From contig JAJEKV010000109.1 in assembly GCA_021234155.1 (NCBI GenBank), positions 1,024,252-1,088,251 on the forward strand: a stretch of 64,000 nt of DNA, in the 5' to 3' direction. Shown in pieces: positions 45,597-56,699 of the stretch. The number at the start of each line of letters is the position of its first letter. Within the stretch, counting starts at the first letter, position 1. Position numbers and translations under genes: made by a program. This DNA is from Isoetes taiwanensis (Eukaryota > Streptophyta > Lycopodiopsida > Isoetales > Isoetaceae). The notes beneath the pieces were generated by a model. That model saw only the letters and a program-made list of their open reading frames with translations, was not told where the DNA came from and made no database searches.

Positions 45597-48500
45597 ATGT
45601 GCTGGAATATTAACTCCATTAGTCAGTTTAAAATAGATGTAATTAGCTTTATGCTTGAGGATGTTGATGTTTTTTTTTTTCTAGAAATTTGTGAACATGA
45701 AGAGAAAGGTTTACCAGAAATAAATGATTTTATTCTGCTTCATTCTGTATGGTATAAAAAATCATGGAGGTTAAAAGGGCATGGAGGAATTGCGTGTTAC
45801 GTTGAAAAAATGCCAGACATATGGTAAAGCTAGTACCACAACGTGGTTCTATGCAACAGATTTGGATTGAAATTCCTGAGCAGCTTGGAAAAATATTCAT
45901 TGCAGATTGTTACTTTCCCCCACGTGGTTCACCAGTATATAACGCTGGGAGTTTGGACAGGGACGGTCCTTTTTTCCAGCTAAAGCAAGATGCGATGGCA
46001 CTTCTGCAATGTTATGCTGATAGGAGATTTTAATGGGAAAGTTGCCAATAAACAAGCAGCAATTGTGAGCTCGGAAGGGGATCCATTGTGGTTGGAAATG
46101 CTAGACGAATTAGAGGTAAAAGAATATGGTTGGCATCGTGAATCTCATGATAAAATAAGATGGCCCACACCACAAGGTAATCATGTGCTTAACATGTGCA
46201 GTGGCTTGGACTTGCTTATATATAATGGTATAAGCAAATTTCTGCACTCTGGTAAACTAACATGCAGGGATGCTAGTGTTGTAGGCTTGGTTTTGGCTAG
46301 GTCATGTCTTGCAAAGCAGATGTTGGATTTTCATAGGGAAGCAATGCCTCAGATAACGGATCACGCACCTTTATTAGTTGAGCTGCAGGTTAGAAATGTG
46401 CATAAAAAAGTAAGTGATCATGTGCCATATGGACATAGGATTTATATGCATTATAATAAGGCGGAGGAATATGGGAAATTGTGTGAGCAAAAGACATTGG
46501 AAATAGAGTGGCCAGAAGATGCAGGTGTCATTAGTGAGACCCTTGCCCAAATGGTTTTGGAGATTGCAGCTAAATGCTTTATATCGCAAAGAAAATTAAA
46601 AGGCATCCCTTGCAATGCATGGTTTGATAGGGACTGCAAGGCAAAGAGAGCAGAGCTTAGGAAAGCGAAGGGTATAGAAAGGCAAAATTAAAGAAAGAAT
46701 ATGTGAAGTTGACCAAATCAAGAAAGAAGCAGTACATCTATAAAAAGCAGCAACATATGATAGAGGAGTTATTGGTTAGACCTAAGCAATTTTGGAACAG
46801 GTTGAAACCTAATGTAAAACAAGAAGTTGTCTTGGACATTGATGCATTGTTAGGACAAGTATGCAAGCTATATCATGTGCCTGGTATTCCTGATGTGGAA
46901 GAGATCGCATATCCCATTGCAGATGCATGCAAGTTCATCTCGGAAGATCTTGAAGAAGGTTTAAGTAAACTAGCAAATGGGAAAGCAGCAGACGCACAGG
47001 GTTTAGTGGCAGAAATATTCAAATGGGCGGGGGATTCCGTTCATGCGATGCTATTAAAATTGTTAAATGCAGCTGTAAGAGATGGTTTTCCTCGCACATG
47101 GCAAGTTAACAGAGTTATTCCATTATACAAAGTGGGAAAGATCCAGGTAATTATAGGATGATTATGGTTTGTAGCTTCTTTGCAAAATTGTTTGCTACCA
47201 TGTTGAACAATAAGATTAATATGTGGGCTGAAAAAAATGGAGTCAGGGCTATGGACCAAGCGGGATTTAGACCTAAACGGTCTACCATAGATCATTTGAT
47301 CACTTTATGTGCCACGATAGATTCAGTTACTAGCAAGAAAAAGCCTTTATATGCTCTTTTTGTAGATTATGCTAAAGCCTTTGACACGGTGAATAGAGAT
47401 AATCTCTGGCAGAGAATGGAGCTACTTGGATTCCCAGTGGAACTAAGACAAGTGGTTAAGGTACTATATGAAAAAGTCCTAGTTCAGTTGTCACTACCTT
47501 ATGTAAAGGAGTGTGATAGTGTTGTGGTCAGTAATATCGGGGTCAAGCAAGGATGTCCTTTATCTCCAACTTTGTTTGGATTATTCATTGACGAGCTGGA
47601 GAGTTGGCTGGTGGATAAATGGATATGTGGTGAAGCTTTTGCTATATGCGGATGATATAGTCATCCTATCACGCTCAGTGGCAGGGATGCAGAAGCACTT
47701 GGATGCGCTGGCATATTTTTGTGATAGTAAGGGAATGCGAGTAAACCTTGCTAAAACAAAGATGGTTTCTTTGGGGCAAATAAAACAGACCATATGTTAT
47801 TCTTTTACAAAGATACACCAGTTGAGCTGGTAAACTCGTATAAGTATTTGGGAGTGGAAGTGGATAAAAGTCCGAAATTTGGAATATGGTCGTTAGAGCA
47901 TAGAGCGAATCTTGGGTCTCAAAGCCTTGTATAGCATGCAACGTAGAAGTGCCAAAGCTGAAATTTGGAATTTTGACATGAAACGAATGTTATATAGAGC
48001 ACTTGTTCAGACAGTATTGTTATACGGGTGTGAGGTTTAGGGGCCAGGCTTGGCGGCAGATACATGGAAAAGGGTTGAGAAGGTCCAAAAATAATTCCTT
48101 AGAACGGAGCTAGGCACAAAGGTACAAACACCTTATAACATGATGCTTGCTGAATGTGGTATGATGCCCTGTTGAGGCGTAAGCCTTGTGTAAACCGCTT
48201 ACGATCTCCTCAGAAGCTACGATTTGGAGGGGATGATGATAACTTGCGGCGTTTGGCAATGGAGGAGACAAAATTGAAGGGCTGGTATGCCGACGTTGAG
48301 GATCGTGGATGTGGAAATGGTGGTTAAACACCTATGATCTATATGTGCATCGCAAGGATATTCGAACATGGGTAAAAGAGCAGGTCATTTTGAAAAACTG
48401 GAGAGTTCCAGAGATTAAGGATTTCTACATACGATGTATTAATCCAAAGCTCCAAGAGGCTAAGTACCTCCGAGAAAGTATGTTTCTGAAGCTTAGACAT

Positions 48501-48869
48501 TTAATCAGCAGAGTGAGACTCAGCTCACATAGACTTGGGGTAGAAATTGGCAGATGGAGTGGAATCCCGCATGAAATGAGGCATTGCAAAGCATGTAATT
48601 TACAGGAAGTGGAGGATGAACAACATGTGCTCTTGAGGTGCCCTGCGTATCTGGAAATTCGAAACAGGTATAATATTTCAGCATCAACCTTGTTGGAGTT
48701 TTTTTATTTAGAAGGCAAATGCATAGGGAAATTCATAAGAGATGTCCTGAGTCTGAGGGAACAACTTGGTCATAATTCTATAATAGAGGAGTTGGGAGGA
48801 GAAGCTAATGCATTATTGTCTGAAGATGCATTAGATGATATTTTCTATAACGTTGATTGTACGTATTGA
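45597..48869 (+). pseudogene. LINE 2 ORF2 (endonuclease and reverse transcriptase)
   Basis: Begins MCWNINSISQFK, the WN..S start of APE endonucleases. GDFNGKV (about 46024) and ITDHAPLLVEL (about 46355) complete that domain. RT motifs are AGFRPKRSTIDHL, LFVDYAKAFDTVNR, GVKQGCPLSPTLFGLFIDE and YADDIVILSR (about 47648). The C-terminus has CKACNLQEVEDEQHVLLRC (CX2C...H...C) near 48590-48640. I see no RNase H domain, unlike many plant L1 elements. At least five frame changes (near 45825, 46010, 46690, 47155 and 47640), and more between 47830 and 48310, make it inactive. Confidence 0.85.
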
Positions 48870-48870
48870 A

Positions 48871-48930
48871 CGTCTCATAGACCTGGTGGTCTGCAGACGT
48901 GATTAATAAACATTTCATTTCATTTCATCT
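48871..48930 (+). other. 3' hairpin and tail of LINE 2
   Basis: Outer stem CGTCT/AGACG (48871-48875, 48895-48899) encloses inner stem AGACC-TGGT-GGTCT (48879-48892). Then come GATTAATAAAC and an ATTTC repeat. This is the most complete version of the shared LINE tail. Confidence 0.7.
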
Positions 48931-48989
48931 CTCCTCCCTCCCTCCCTCCCTCCCTCCCTCCCTCCCTCCCTCCCTCCCTCTCCCTCCCC
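48931..48989 (+). repeat. (CCCT)n microsatellite
   Basis: About 14 CCCT units directly after the LINE 2 tail. Confidence 0.98.
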
Positions 48990-49252
48990 ACACACAGCTT
49001 AAGCTAATCCGTTTCTTTGACTCTAAGATATGGCTCATGTTGTGATAAAGTTATGTGTATAATTTTGATAGTAATAATTATGACGGCTATATAATTTTGT
49101 ATAAAGTATATAGCCTTACAACTACATAATAAAAAATTAATGGGAAGTTGATCGTTTCAATAAAGTTAAGCCTTTATACATGCATGTTGTGGGTTTTGCA
49201 GGGTTGTTGCAGGTTCGTCACCTTAGCGCAATGCTGGAGACAACATTATCTT
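48990..49252 (+). other. Leftover 3' internal region of the LTR element
   Basis: AT-rich, non-coding. It ends in the polypurine tract. Confidence 0.5.
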
Positions 49253-49264
49253 AAGGGGGAAGAA
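49253..49264 (+). promoter_or_regulatory. Polypurine tract
   Basis: AAGGGGGAAGAA directly abuts the TG of the 3' LTR, the standard place for plus-strand priming. Confidence 0.85.
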
Positions 49265-50541
49265 TGTGATGTTCCCCAAGAATATATGCCATAAATACGT
49301 ATATTTCTGGGCCATGTCACCGTACAAGTCTACCATTTATAGGAGCATGGCTAAGTTATATAAAATAACTTAGCCAACCTTACGCTTAACGCTATTTCCA
49401 CATGGCCTTACCCTATGGGGCACCCGCCACATGGAAGCACCCAATTGGAGCCACGTGGCAATGACATGGAACCCTAATCTATAAGTACCCTAACCCTAAT
49501 CCTAGGCCAATTTTCGGCTCCACATGTCTTGAGACCTGTTCTTCACTCGGAACTCCATTTCGAATATCGTTTGTTGCAGGGTAGCTCAGATCGACAACCC
49601 CAAGGCAATGTGCTCATCAAAAGGAGGAGGAACTACCCGACTCATCAACAAGTCATGGAGACCGCAGGAGTTGGATGAAATTCGTCCAGAGAAGGTATTC
49701 GGAATAGCCTCATAGATAGATCATCAGATGAGCTAGTATATTATCTTGCTAGTAGAGCCTTCCTAGAACCTCCAGTCTAGATTTCACTCTAAGAAAGGAA
49801 TCCTAACAAGTCGGCAGACTCATGTGTGTAGATTAGACGTTATCTGCTTTATTCATTATGATTATATTGATGTACAATGTTAGTTGATCTTATGTTTGTA
49901 CCTCTTGTGTTTGGAAAAAAGGGTAGAGACATAGTGGCCATTATTTAGATGATGCTCCTAGTTTAGACCCCTTAGTTCTTATTATTATGCGGCATGTGCA
50001 TAGGAACTCACCCGGCGACGAGGGCTATGAAGTGACTCAGCACCATGTAACGGGGCTGGCTAAGCAGAGGAAGGTCCCTGCTGAGTGCAGCTACTGGGGA
50101 CCCATAGGGGGCTAGGTCTATAGTTAGTTATTTCATGTGGGCCGGATATGGGTCCGACACTTCCTGGATCAATGGTGTCCCCTGACTCTCAAGAGTTGCA
50201 AATGTTGGCCTGGCTCTTGTTTTGGGGAGTTCAGTCAGGTACGAATCATGTATCGCCATGATTCTCTAGCTGCCCATGGAGCCACTAGACCTCGGGAAGG
50301 GGAGATGCAACCCTTCCTACCTCATAGGACCGAAGAGATGCAACCCGGAGTAGTCTCGATGGGTGATACCATGAGACTACGTATCTGGCCGATTATAGTC
50401 ACGCCAGAGCCCGATCTAGCCCGTCTGCAAAGTATGCATAGGAGGGTAGATGGAGTGGTCAACCCTAGCCATTGTCTATAGCCAGCACTACCATTGTCAT
50501 ATCTCTGTCTGCTTTATCTTGAGGCTCAGCTGTCAGTCTAC
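49265..50541 (+). repeat. 3' LTR (truncated)
   Basis: Aligns with the 5' LTR from its TGTGATG start to about 50541 (GAGGCTCAGCTGTC), after which similarity stops. The last roughly 320 bases of the LTR are missing, so no target-site duplication can be read. Confidence 0.85.
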
Positions 50542-50649
50542 AGAGTGAGTTTTAGGGTCAGATCTTAGTTATAAACTTAAAATGAACAAAGATGAAAAAA
50601 ACCCTTAAACTGACATTATGGATGATGCTACAACTGACTCTACATTCTG

Positions 50650-50935
50650 TCGTTTAAATGTCCGAATTAGCGTCAAAATTACAGTCAAAGTATGTGTCAA
50701 AATTAGAGTCAGAATGTGCATCCAAATTAGAGTCATAATATGCATCAGGATTACATTTAGATTATAGTTAGAATGTGCGTCAAAATTAGAGTCAGAATGT
50801 GCGTCAAAATTAGAGTCAAACTGTGCGTCAAAATTAGAGTCAGAATATACGTCGGAATTAGAGTTAGAATTAGAGTCAATTGTGTCACAATTAGAATCAG
50901 CTCTAGGCACTAGAATTTAGTGATAGAGTCAGTGC
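50650..50935 (+). repeat. 24-bp minisatellite
   Basis: About ten decayed units of GTCAAAATTAGAGTCAGAAT followed by GTGC. The minus-strand reading frame (Asp, Ser and Asn repeats) follows from the 24-base period and is not a gene. Confidence 0.85.
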
Positions 50936-51850
50936 TAACATCAAAATTAGAGTCAACCCTAACGTCATGATAAAGCCCATAGATTTGAACCTTGATATTA
51001 CCATTTAGCCTATCCATATTTAAATACTTCATTACTATCATTTTCATCAATGTCTGTACTATCTTCTCTCAAACAATCTAAGATAAAATGGCATATAAAT
51101 GAGGTAGGATGATTATTAAAACTTGGCTAAAAGTTTATGGGTTATTCTTACTCGATGTTTCAATGTTCCAAGGCTTTTGGTATGCCTGGACGATTGAGAT
51201 CGGACAGATCGGACACTGTTTGAAGGTGGCAATCCCAAAAATCTGCAAAACATGGCCTGGATATATGATTGGGTGAGAAAAATGGACAAGAATTTACAAA
51301 GTTAATGCTACGAAGTATCAGACATAATATATTCTAGCAAAGTATCAGATATATTCTAGCAAAGTATCGTACAAAGAGAGTGGATTTTAGGAGCTGCCAA
51401 GACATTTAACATGTCAATATGTAATATATAAAGTTGAAGGATTGAAGGTAGAGTTGTATTGCCTGTGAACTACAGGAACGCACATACTATGAAACCAAGA
51501 AACAAGCAGATCGTAATGGTAAGAAGATGGTCCACATAAATTGAACTCCTGTTGAGCAAGCTGAGAAGCTACCCTCTTATCAAAATAATACGGGACTGCA
51601 ATTGTACCAAGGATGAAGGCCATGTACATATAAAAGGCAAAAACTCTGAAATACCCTTATATAAAATTATCTACCATAAATCAAACAAGTGCTAACAGAT
51701 GAAAGAATGGACTTTTGTTAACCAGAACTCTAGCAGGTGGATTACTTTAGTCCCTAATGGCTAGGGATGATTACCAGAAATTGCTTGCCTTGGATTTGAT
51801 GACCTGGATTAGAAAAATACGAAGGTGTTGTGAAGACTCCATGTAGCATT
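50936..51850. other. Unassigned non-coding DNA
   Basis: No domain. A short repeat TATTCTAGCAAAGTATCAGA occurs twice near 51330-51370. The minus frame at 51414-51629 is unassigned. Confidence 0.4.
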
Positions 51851-51859
51851 TAAGTCAAG

Positions 51860-52995
51860 CAACAAGACCACATGTATCCAGCTCACAACCATGTGGAAGT
51901 TTTTGTTTCCTTTGTTTCTCTAACGAACTGGACTCTTCATTAGCCTCCTTAAACACCTAATAATAAGGCAAAGGAAAAGATGTGCATAAAACTAGGAAAG
52001 ACATTGCAAGAAAAATAAACATTGCAGAACAATAGCAGTATCTACCTGTCATGCCCACTACAAATTGGAGAAGTTGGCATGAGCTTTTTCAGTTTACCTC
52101 AATCATGCTTCAAAGCTTCTTCTGTTGTGCTATTTGCTGCAAGCCTGTTCAACAGTCACATCAATGATTGACATTAAGATTGCTTAGCACTAACGAGCAT
52201 TAAAAGATCTTGAAATGGTACAAAATTTTGGATAAGATAATTGATACAATAATTATTTATACATATAAAGTAATATCTGTCCATACAATAGCTAACCAGC
52301 TCATGGCACAACATGATTTAGTGTTAATACAATGGAAGAGGGTTAGTGTGTATTCTTTTAATGTGTTGATAATGAAGATAGAGAAACTCACTTTCTTAAG
52401 GTCATAAGAAATAGCAATTAAGAAGGTCAAACTCACTTTCAAAGAGCATGGGTCTTTCAGAAAAGGATCTTCGGGGGAATTTTTCTCTTAGCTTCTGTTG
52501 TATCCGCAAAACAAGAATTTTATCTTTAATATCTTATGAGAAAGGGACCAACATATCAACTCCTGCAGAATATTTCCTTGCCCCCAAGCAATATTTCAAC
52601 TGTCTTATGTTCAAATAGATATTAGATACAAAAGCCACGTAGAGAAGGCATGGGTATTTCTTCAGCTGAAGCCATTTCTTACCTGTACAAAGTGTAACAA
52701 CAGCTCTACTGTTGTGTCTTAAGTGGACATAATATCGATGAGCCACACAAATCTTTAGTTCTCCTAGGTTGGAAGTCTTTTATTCTTTGCAAGTTGCCCA
52801 TAAATTAAAGGACATTGTAATAACTGAAGAAAACAGCAAACATAGTTTATAAACTGCCATAAAAGTTTGTACCAGTGAGGCACTTAATTGTTGTGGAGAT
52901 ATTGTGAAGATATTTTATGCCATCGAATAACTGAAGCATTCGGCATTTGACTTCACTTTGACCAAAAGGCTGCTTCATGCTTTCCATAGGGTACC
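51860..52995 (-). pseudogene. CDKG/CDK11 (PITSLRE-type) protein kinase pseudogene
   Basis: Reading leftwards, pieces match the second half of plant CDKG kinases (cell-cycle and splicing-linked CDKs) in order. MESMKQPFGQSEVKC and MLQLFDGIKYLHN lie near 52990-52890. RAVVTLCT (family VVTLWY) ends at a donor near 52682. VEILLG and ARKYSAGVDM lie near 52610-52545 in two frames. LREKFPRRSFSERPML is near 52480, TTEEALKHD near 52110, and an EKQRKQKLPHG piece near 51910. The catalytic loop HRDLK and the DFG motif are not found, and stops are present. Introns remain, so it is a DNA-level copy. The N-terminal lobe is absent. Confidence 0.7.
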
Positions 52996-53029
52996 TTAAT
53001 TGAATGTTTGACCCTTTTATCAAGGTGCT

Positions 53030-54240
53030 TATGTTCTGATGGTTAGGTTTCCCTGTATTATGTTAAGGGCCCATATCTTATCTTTACGTATTTTCCCTAA
53101 GGTGGTGGTATGAATACCCCCTTCCTTAACTTCAATGTATGCTCTAGGGGATGATTTTTTATATATTTTTTAATTGCCAGGTGGCGGTACGAGTCCCCCT
53201 GGCATGTTTGTTTAATATTGTTTAGATATTTTTTTATTATTGGCCCCCTTGCCTCGAATGGTCAAGAGGTTCATCTTTAAAATGTCTAATCTCGGGTGTT
53301 GTATCTGCCCTCCATGGTGGTGGTACGAGTCCCCCATGGATTTAGGGACCTTCTTGGGTGGTGTATAAGGGGGAGGGCCAAGTGTTAGCTCATTTGTTCC
53401 TCTTATAACTTCTTCCATCGTGGTGTTAATGAGTCCCCTTATGTGAGCGATGTTTGCATATGATTTCCATCATTATTTATATCATGGCGCTTATCCTTTT
53501 GGTTGAGGTATGTATTGTAGGAGTTTGCCTCAAGGCCAGATGATCCATGGTTCAAACCTTAGCATTTTGGTGGAGGTACAAATCCCCCCAAGATTGTGTT
53601 TGTCTTCTCTATGCATATGCAGGAGGTGCGCTTAATAATTGTTCCCTTTCATTATTTTACATGATGGAGCCCCGTCTATGATACTTATCTATGTTGTTTT
53701 TTATCATATTTTCATGCTATGGTGCCCAACCTTCTTGGTTGTGGTACATGGCTAAGGGGCATACCCCAAGGCTAGATGGTCAAGGGTTCAAACCTTGGGC
53801 TTGTATTGCACACTTGGTGGTGGTACAAGTCCCCTCACAATATGTTCGTGTTCTTGTTATAGGTATTGGAGGTTGGAGGTAAGGTATGATTGTAGCGAGT
53901 TCATATCCTTTTTTTTTCATGTTATTAATTGTATAAGTTTTTATTGTATGTGCCTTATCAACTTTCGATGGTGATGTTGGTGGCCCTGCTATGGTGCCCA
54001 ACCTTCTTGGTTGTGGTACATGGCTAAGGGGCATACCCCAAGGCTAGATGGTCAAGGGTTCAAACCTTGGGCATGTATTGCACACTTGGTGGTGGTACAA
54101 GTCCCCCCATATTGTGATTATGTTCGTGTTCTTGTTATAGGTATTGGAGGTTGGAGGTAAGGTATGATTGTAGCGAGTTCATATCCTTTTTTTTCATGTT
54201 ATTAATTGTATAAGTTTTTATTGTATGTGCCTTATCAACT
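53030..54240 (+). repeat. Cluster of tRNA-like SINE units
   Basis: The motif GGTGGTACRAGTCCCC or a close variant occurs about seven times (near 53102, 53181, 53320, 53420, 53570, 53815 and 54087). Several units also hold a B box GGTTCAAACC (53549-53558, 53785-53794, 54057-54066). Two have an A box TGGCTAAGGGG (53749-53759, 54021-54031) about 36 bases before it. The last two units are a recent tandem duplication, 53716-53963 and 53988-54240. A and B boxes at that spacing suggest a tRNA-derived SINE amplified in place. Confidence 0.6.
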
Positions 54241-55205
54241 GGAGAGAACCCGTACCTGCAGCCAATCAATACACAATTAGCGTGAAAACGGTAAATGTGC
54301 AAGGGCCAAAAGGTACATTGGGTCTCTCAGTTTATCACTGATCACCAATTGTATCCTTTTGCCCAAAGGTAAACATTAACAGGAAAGAAATCATGGAATA
54401 ATAAAATCTTAACATTTTAAACTTCTCAACTTGGTCTCAAAGTATTACCATTAGACGAGAACCAATTTCTTGGTCCCAGATCTAGCTGGCTACCTTGATA
54501 AATTATTCTACATCATACTGTTCACAATAACATAATCAGTTTTATATCTTAAAGCTTAATCTTATTACCATTTTCAATTTATCCAAGTCAAGCGTATATT
54601 TTTAGGCAATCCATATATGTAGTAATCAATATCCCTGCTTTTTTCACATGTGCATGCCAGAAGCACCATGAAATTGGCCTAAATATCAATGACATTTCTT
54701 TCTTCGCTATAAACTTAAAGGCCAGCTAAGTTTGGTTATAAGCGACCAGTAATGACCAGCTAAGTCTGGTCATAAGCAAGTCCCAATAAATCAGCCAATG
54801 GAACCCTTGCACAATCATATAACCTTCTAAGTATCAATGGCAGCAAACTATGGAAGCAATGAAGTCTTTTTTCCTTCATTTAGCTACATGTGCAATATGA
54901 TAATTTTACCATAACGTATATTATGAAACATGCAAACATAATGCATTCTTTAAGAGAATCTGTCAATAAACAAAGTTGTCTATTCCTTTTATGCAAACAT
55001 ATATATCCCGTATTTTAAACAAGCAACATTCTTTCATTGCTAGCATTAGTCATAACTAGAATCGATTCTTTCATTGCTAGCATTAGTCATAACTAGAATC
55101 GATATGATGATAGAAAAAGCAAATGAGTAGAAAACATAGGCGAGATCGTTGCATCTTATAACAAGATCATAGAAACCATCTATTATTTCCATATGAACCC
55201 GCACT
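54241..55205. other. Unassigned non-coding DNA
   Basis: AT-rich. A 35-base piece (CGATTCTTTCATTGCTAGC and neighbours) is tandemly duplicated near 55030-55100. No gene is recognised. Confidence 0.45.
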
Positions 55206-55700
55206 CTATTTTGGGAGACAAATGATCAAATGAATAGTTTGCATATCAAACAAACCTGAATTGATCTCGCCTCCGATTCTATGCTTTTGTTGAAAATCAT
55301 TTGAACCTCCACTTGTAAGATAGACATCATATTTCAGATCCTCGAAAGCATATCTAAACCTCTCAGACTTGTATCGACATCTCCGCAATCCAAGCACTAG
55401 GCTTCATCGATCCGAAAAACAAGGCTCAAGACCATTATCGGCTAACAATACAACAACAAGAAATCGCTGCAAACCGACCAAGAGTTACGTGCCTTTGCTC
55501 AGTAAGGCATAGATCCAAAGATCAAACCGTAGAATCGATCATAGTATTGTCGGCCTTCAGCTCCAAGTTTTAGATTCGGCCCATGCCATGATAGACACGA
55601 CAAGCATAGCCGCTGCTGCATATTGAACATAATACTGGGTTGCTTTTCGCGCAATCGTAGACTATTTTTCTCAGATTCGATCTTTTGCACATCTTCTACC
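55206..55700 (-). other. Possible first exon(s) of an unknown minus-strand gene
   Basis: Frames 55690-55499 and 55397-55206 are open. The second contains a splice-donor-like site (TTCAG|GTTTGT) near 55256 after a coding-like stretch (RFRYAFEDLKYDVYLTSGG). No domain is recognised and no downstream exon can be matched, so this may be chance. Confidence 0.25.
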
Positions 55701-55810
55701 GAAACTCGTGTTTTCTAAGCCCGGCTTAGCAAAGCGGCCATTTGTAGTCACGGACATTGAAAATATCCTTTTGCCCTAAGAGACAATATAGAAAAGCCCT
55801 AAATCGATTT

Positions 55811-56600
55811 CTAGTTATGCCCTTGAAATATTTTTGAAGGGGTTGTAGCCGTAATCGTCAACATGCAAATAAAATAGAATAAGTCTTCTGCAAATGTATC
55901 CACATAAACAAAAGTACTTTTGTGCTCAACGCAATTTATATAGCGCAAAAAGCTAAGCCACATAAACCGGAGATCCGTCGAGATCTGAGGTGGAGTCCAT
56001 CCAGCATGGCCATCCATGACCTTTGTCCAAAAGGGGAGACGCCAATCAGAAGTCAGGAACCTGGGGCGTGGAGGAACACCCAGGGAAGCATAGGGAGAGG
56101 GAACCATGCCCGTGGGCGTGGGTTGCTGAGCCTGCTCCCGGAATTCACTAACAAGGGTCGGATCAAGAGCTTTACACCAACGATCCCGCATGAGGCGTAG
56201 AGTTGAGAGTTGACAGAGGGCTATCCTGTACACTGCGGGGACCGGCCTTGCTATCCGTAAGAGCACGAATTGATTGTAACCCCGAGGTGTTGCATATAAA
56301 TTTGTGCATAGGGAAGATCTTCGATGTCCCGCATACTTCCTTATTTGTTGCAAAGACTTCCGCTTGCCGTAGAGGTAAATGATGTGCAAGCTCGTGCATG
56401 TACTCTTGATGAAGAGCGCAGTGTCCGAAAGCATGATCAGCCGTAGGGGTTGTTATCCCCAAGCAACCATTGAAGGGTGGGGTCACCCCGATAGTTCCGT
56501 GGGTGGCCCATCCCAAATCTCTCCCCGTATCACCCGATAGAAATCATGAAAAATGTAAGCCATGGGCTGAACAACTCAAGGTGATGAACCGATCTTCGCA
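55811..56600 (-). pseudogene. Possible LINE zf-RVT-type C-terminal fragment
   Basis: Two overlapping frames (56516-56172 and 56434-55811). The first has PTADHAFGHCALHQEYMHEL, reminiscent of the H...C half of a zf-RVT domain. The second ends in an ordinary-looking C-terminus at 55811. The call rests on that motif alone. It could instead be the 3' part of the neighbouring retroelement. Confidence 0.3.
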
Positions 56601-56699
56601 GTGAATGAGATCAAAGACTAAAAGGGCACAGCAGACACCTTTGTCTTCAATAGAGATTTCGCCAAATCCGAAGAAAATCGCAGTCGCGCGCAGCGGAAC

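Larger units (their letters stand above)
44836..48920 (+). mobile_element. LINE 2 (near full-length non-LTR retrotransposon)
   Basis: ORF1 (44836-45569) and ORF2 (45597-48869) are both recognisable and are followed by a terminal hairpin and an ATTTC tail. Each ORF is cut by several single-base indels, so it is inactive. The ORF1 start lies only about 45 bases after the LINE 1 hairpin, so almost no 5' UTR is present. Confidence 0.88.
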
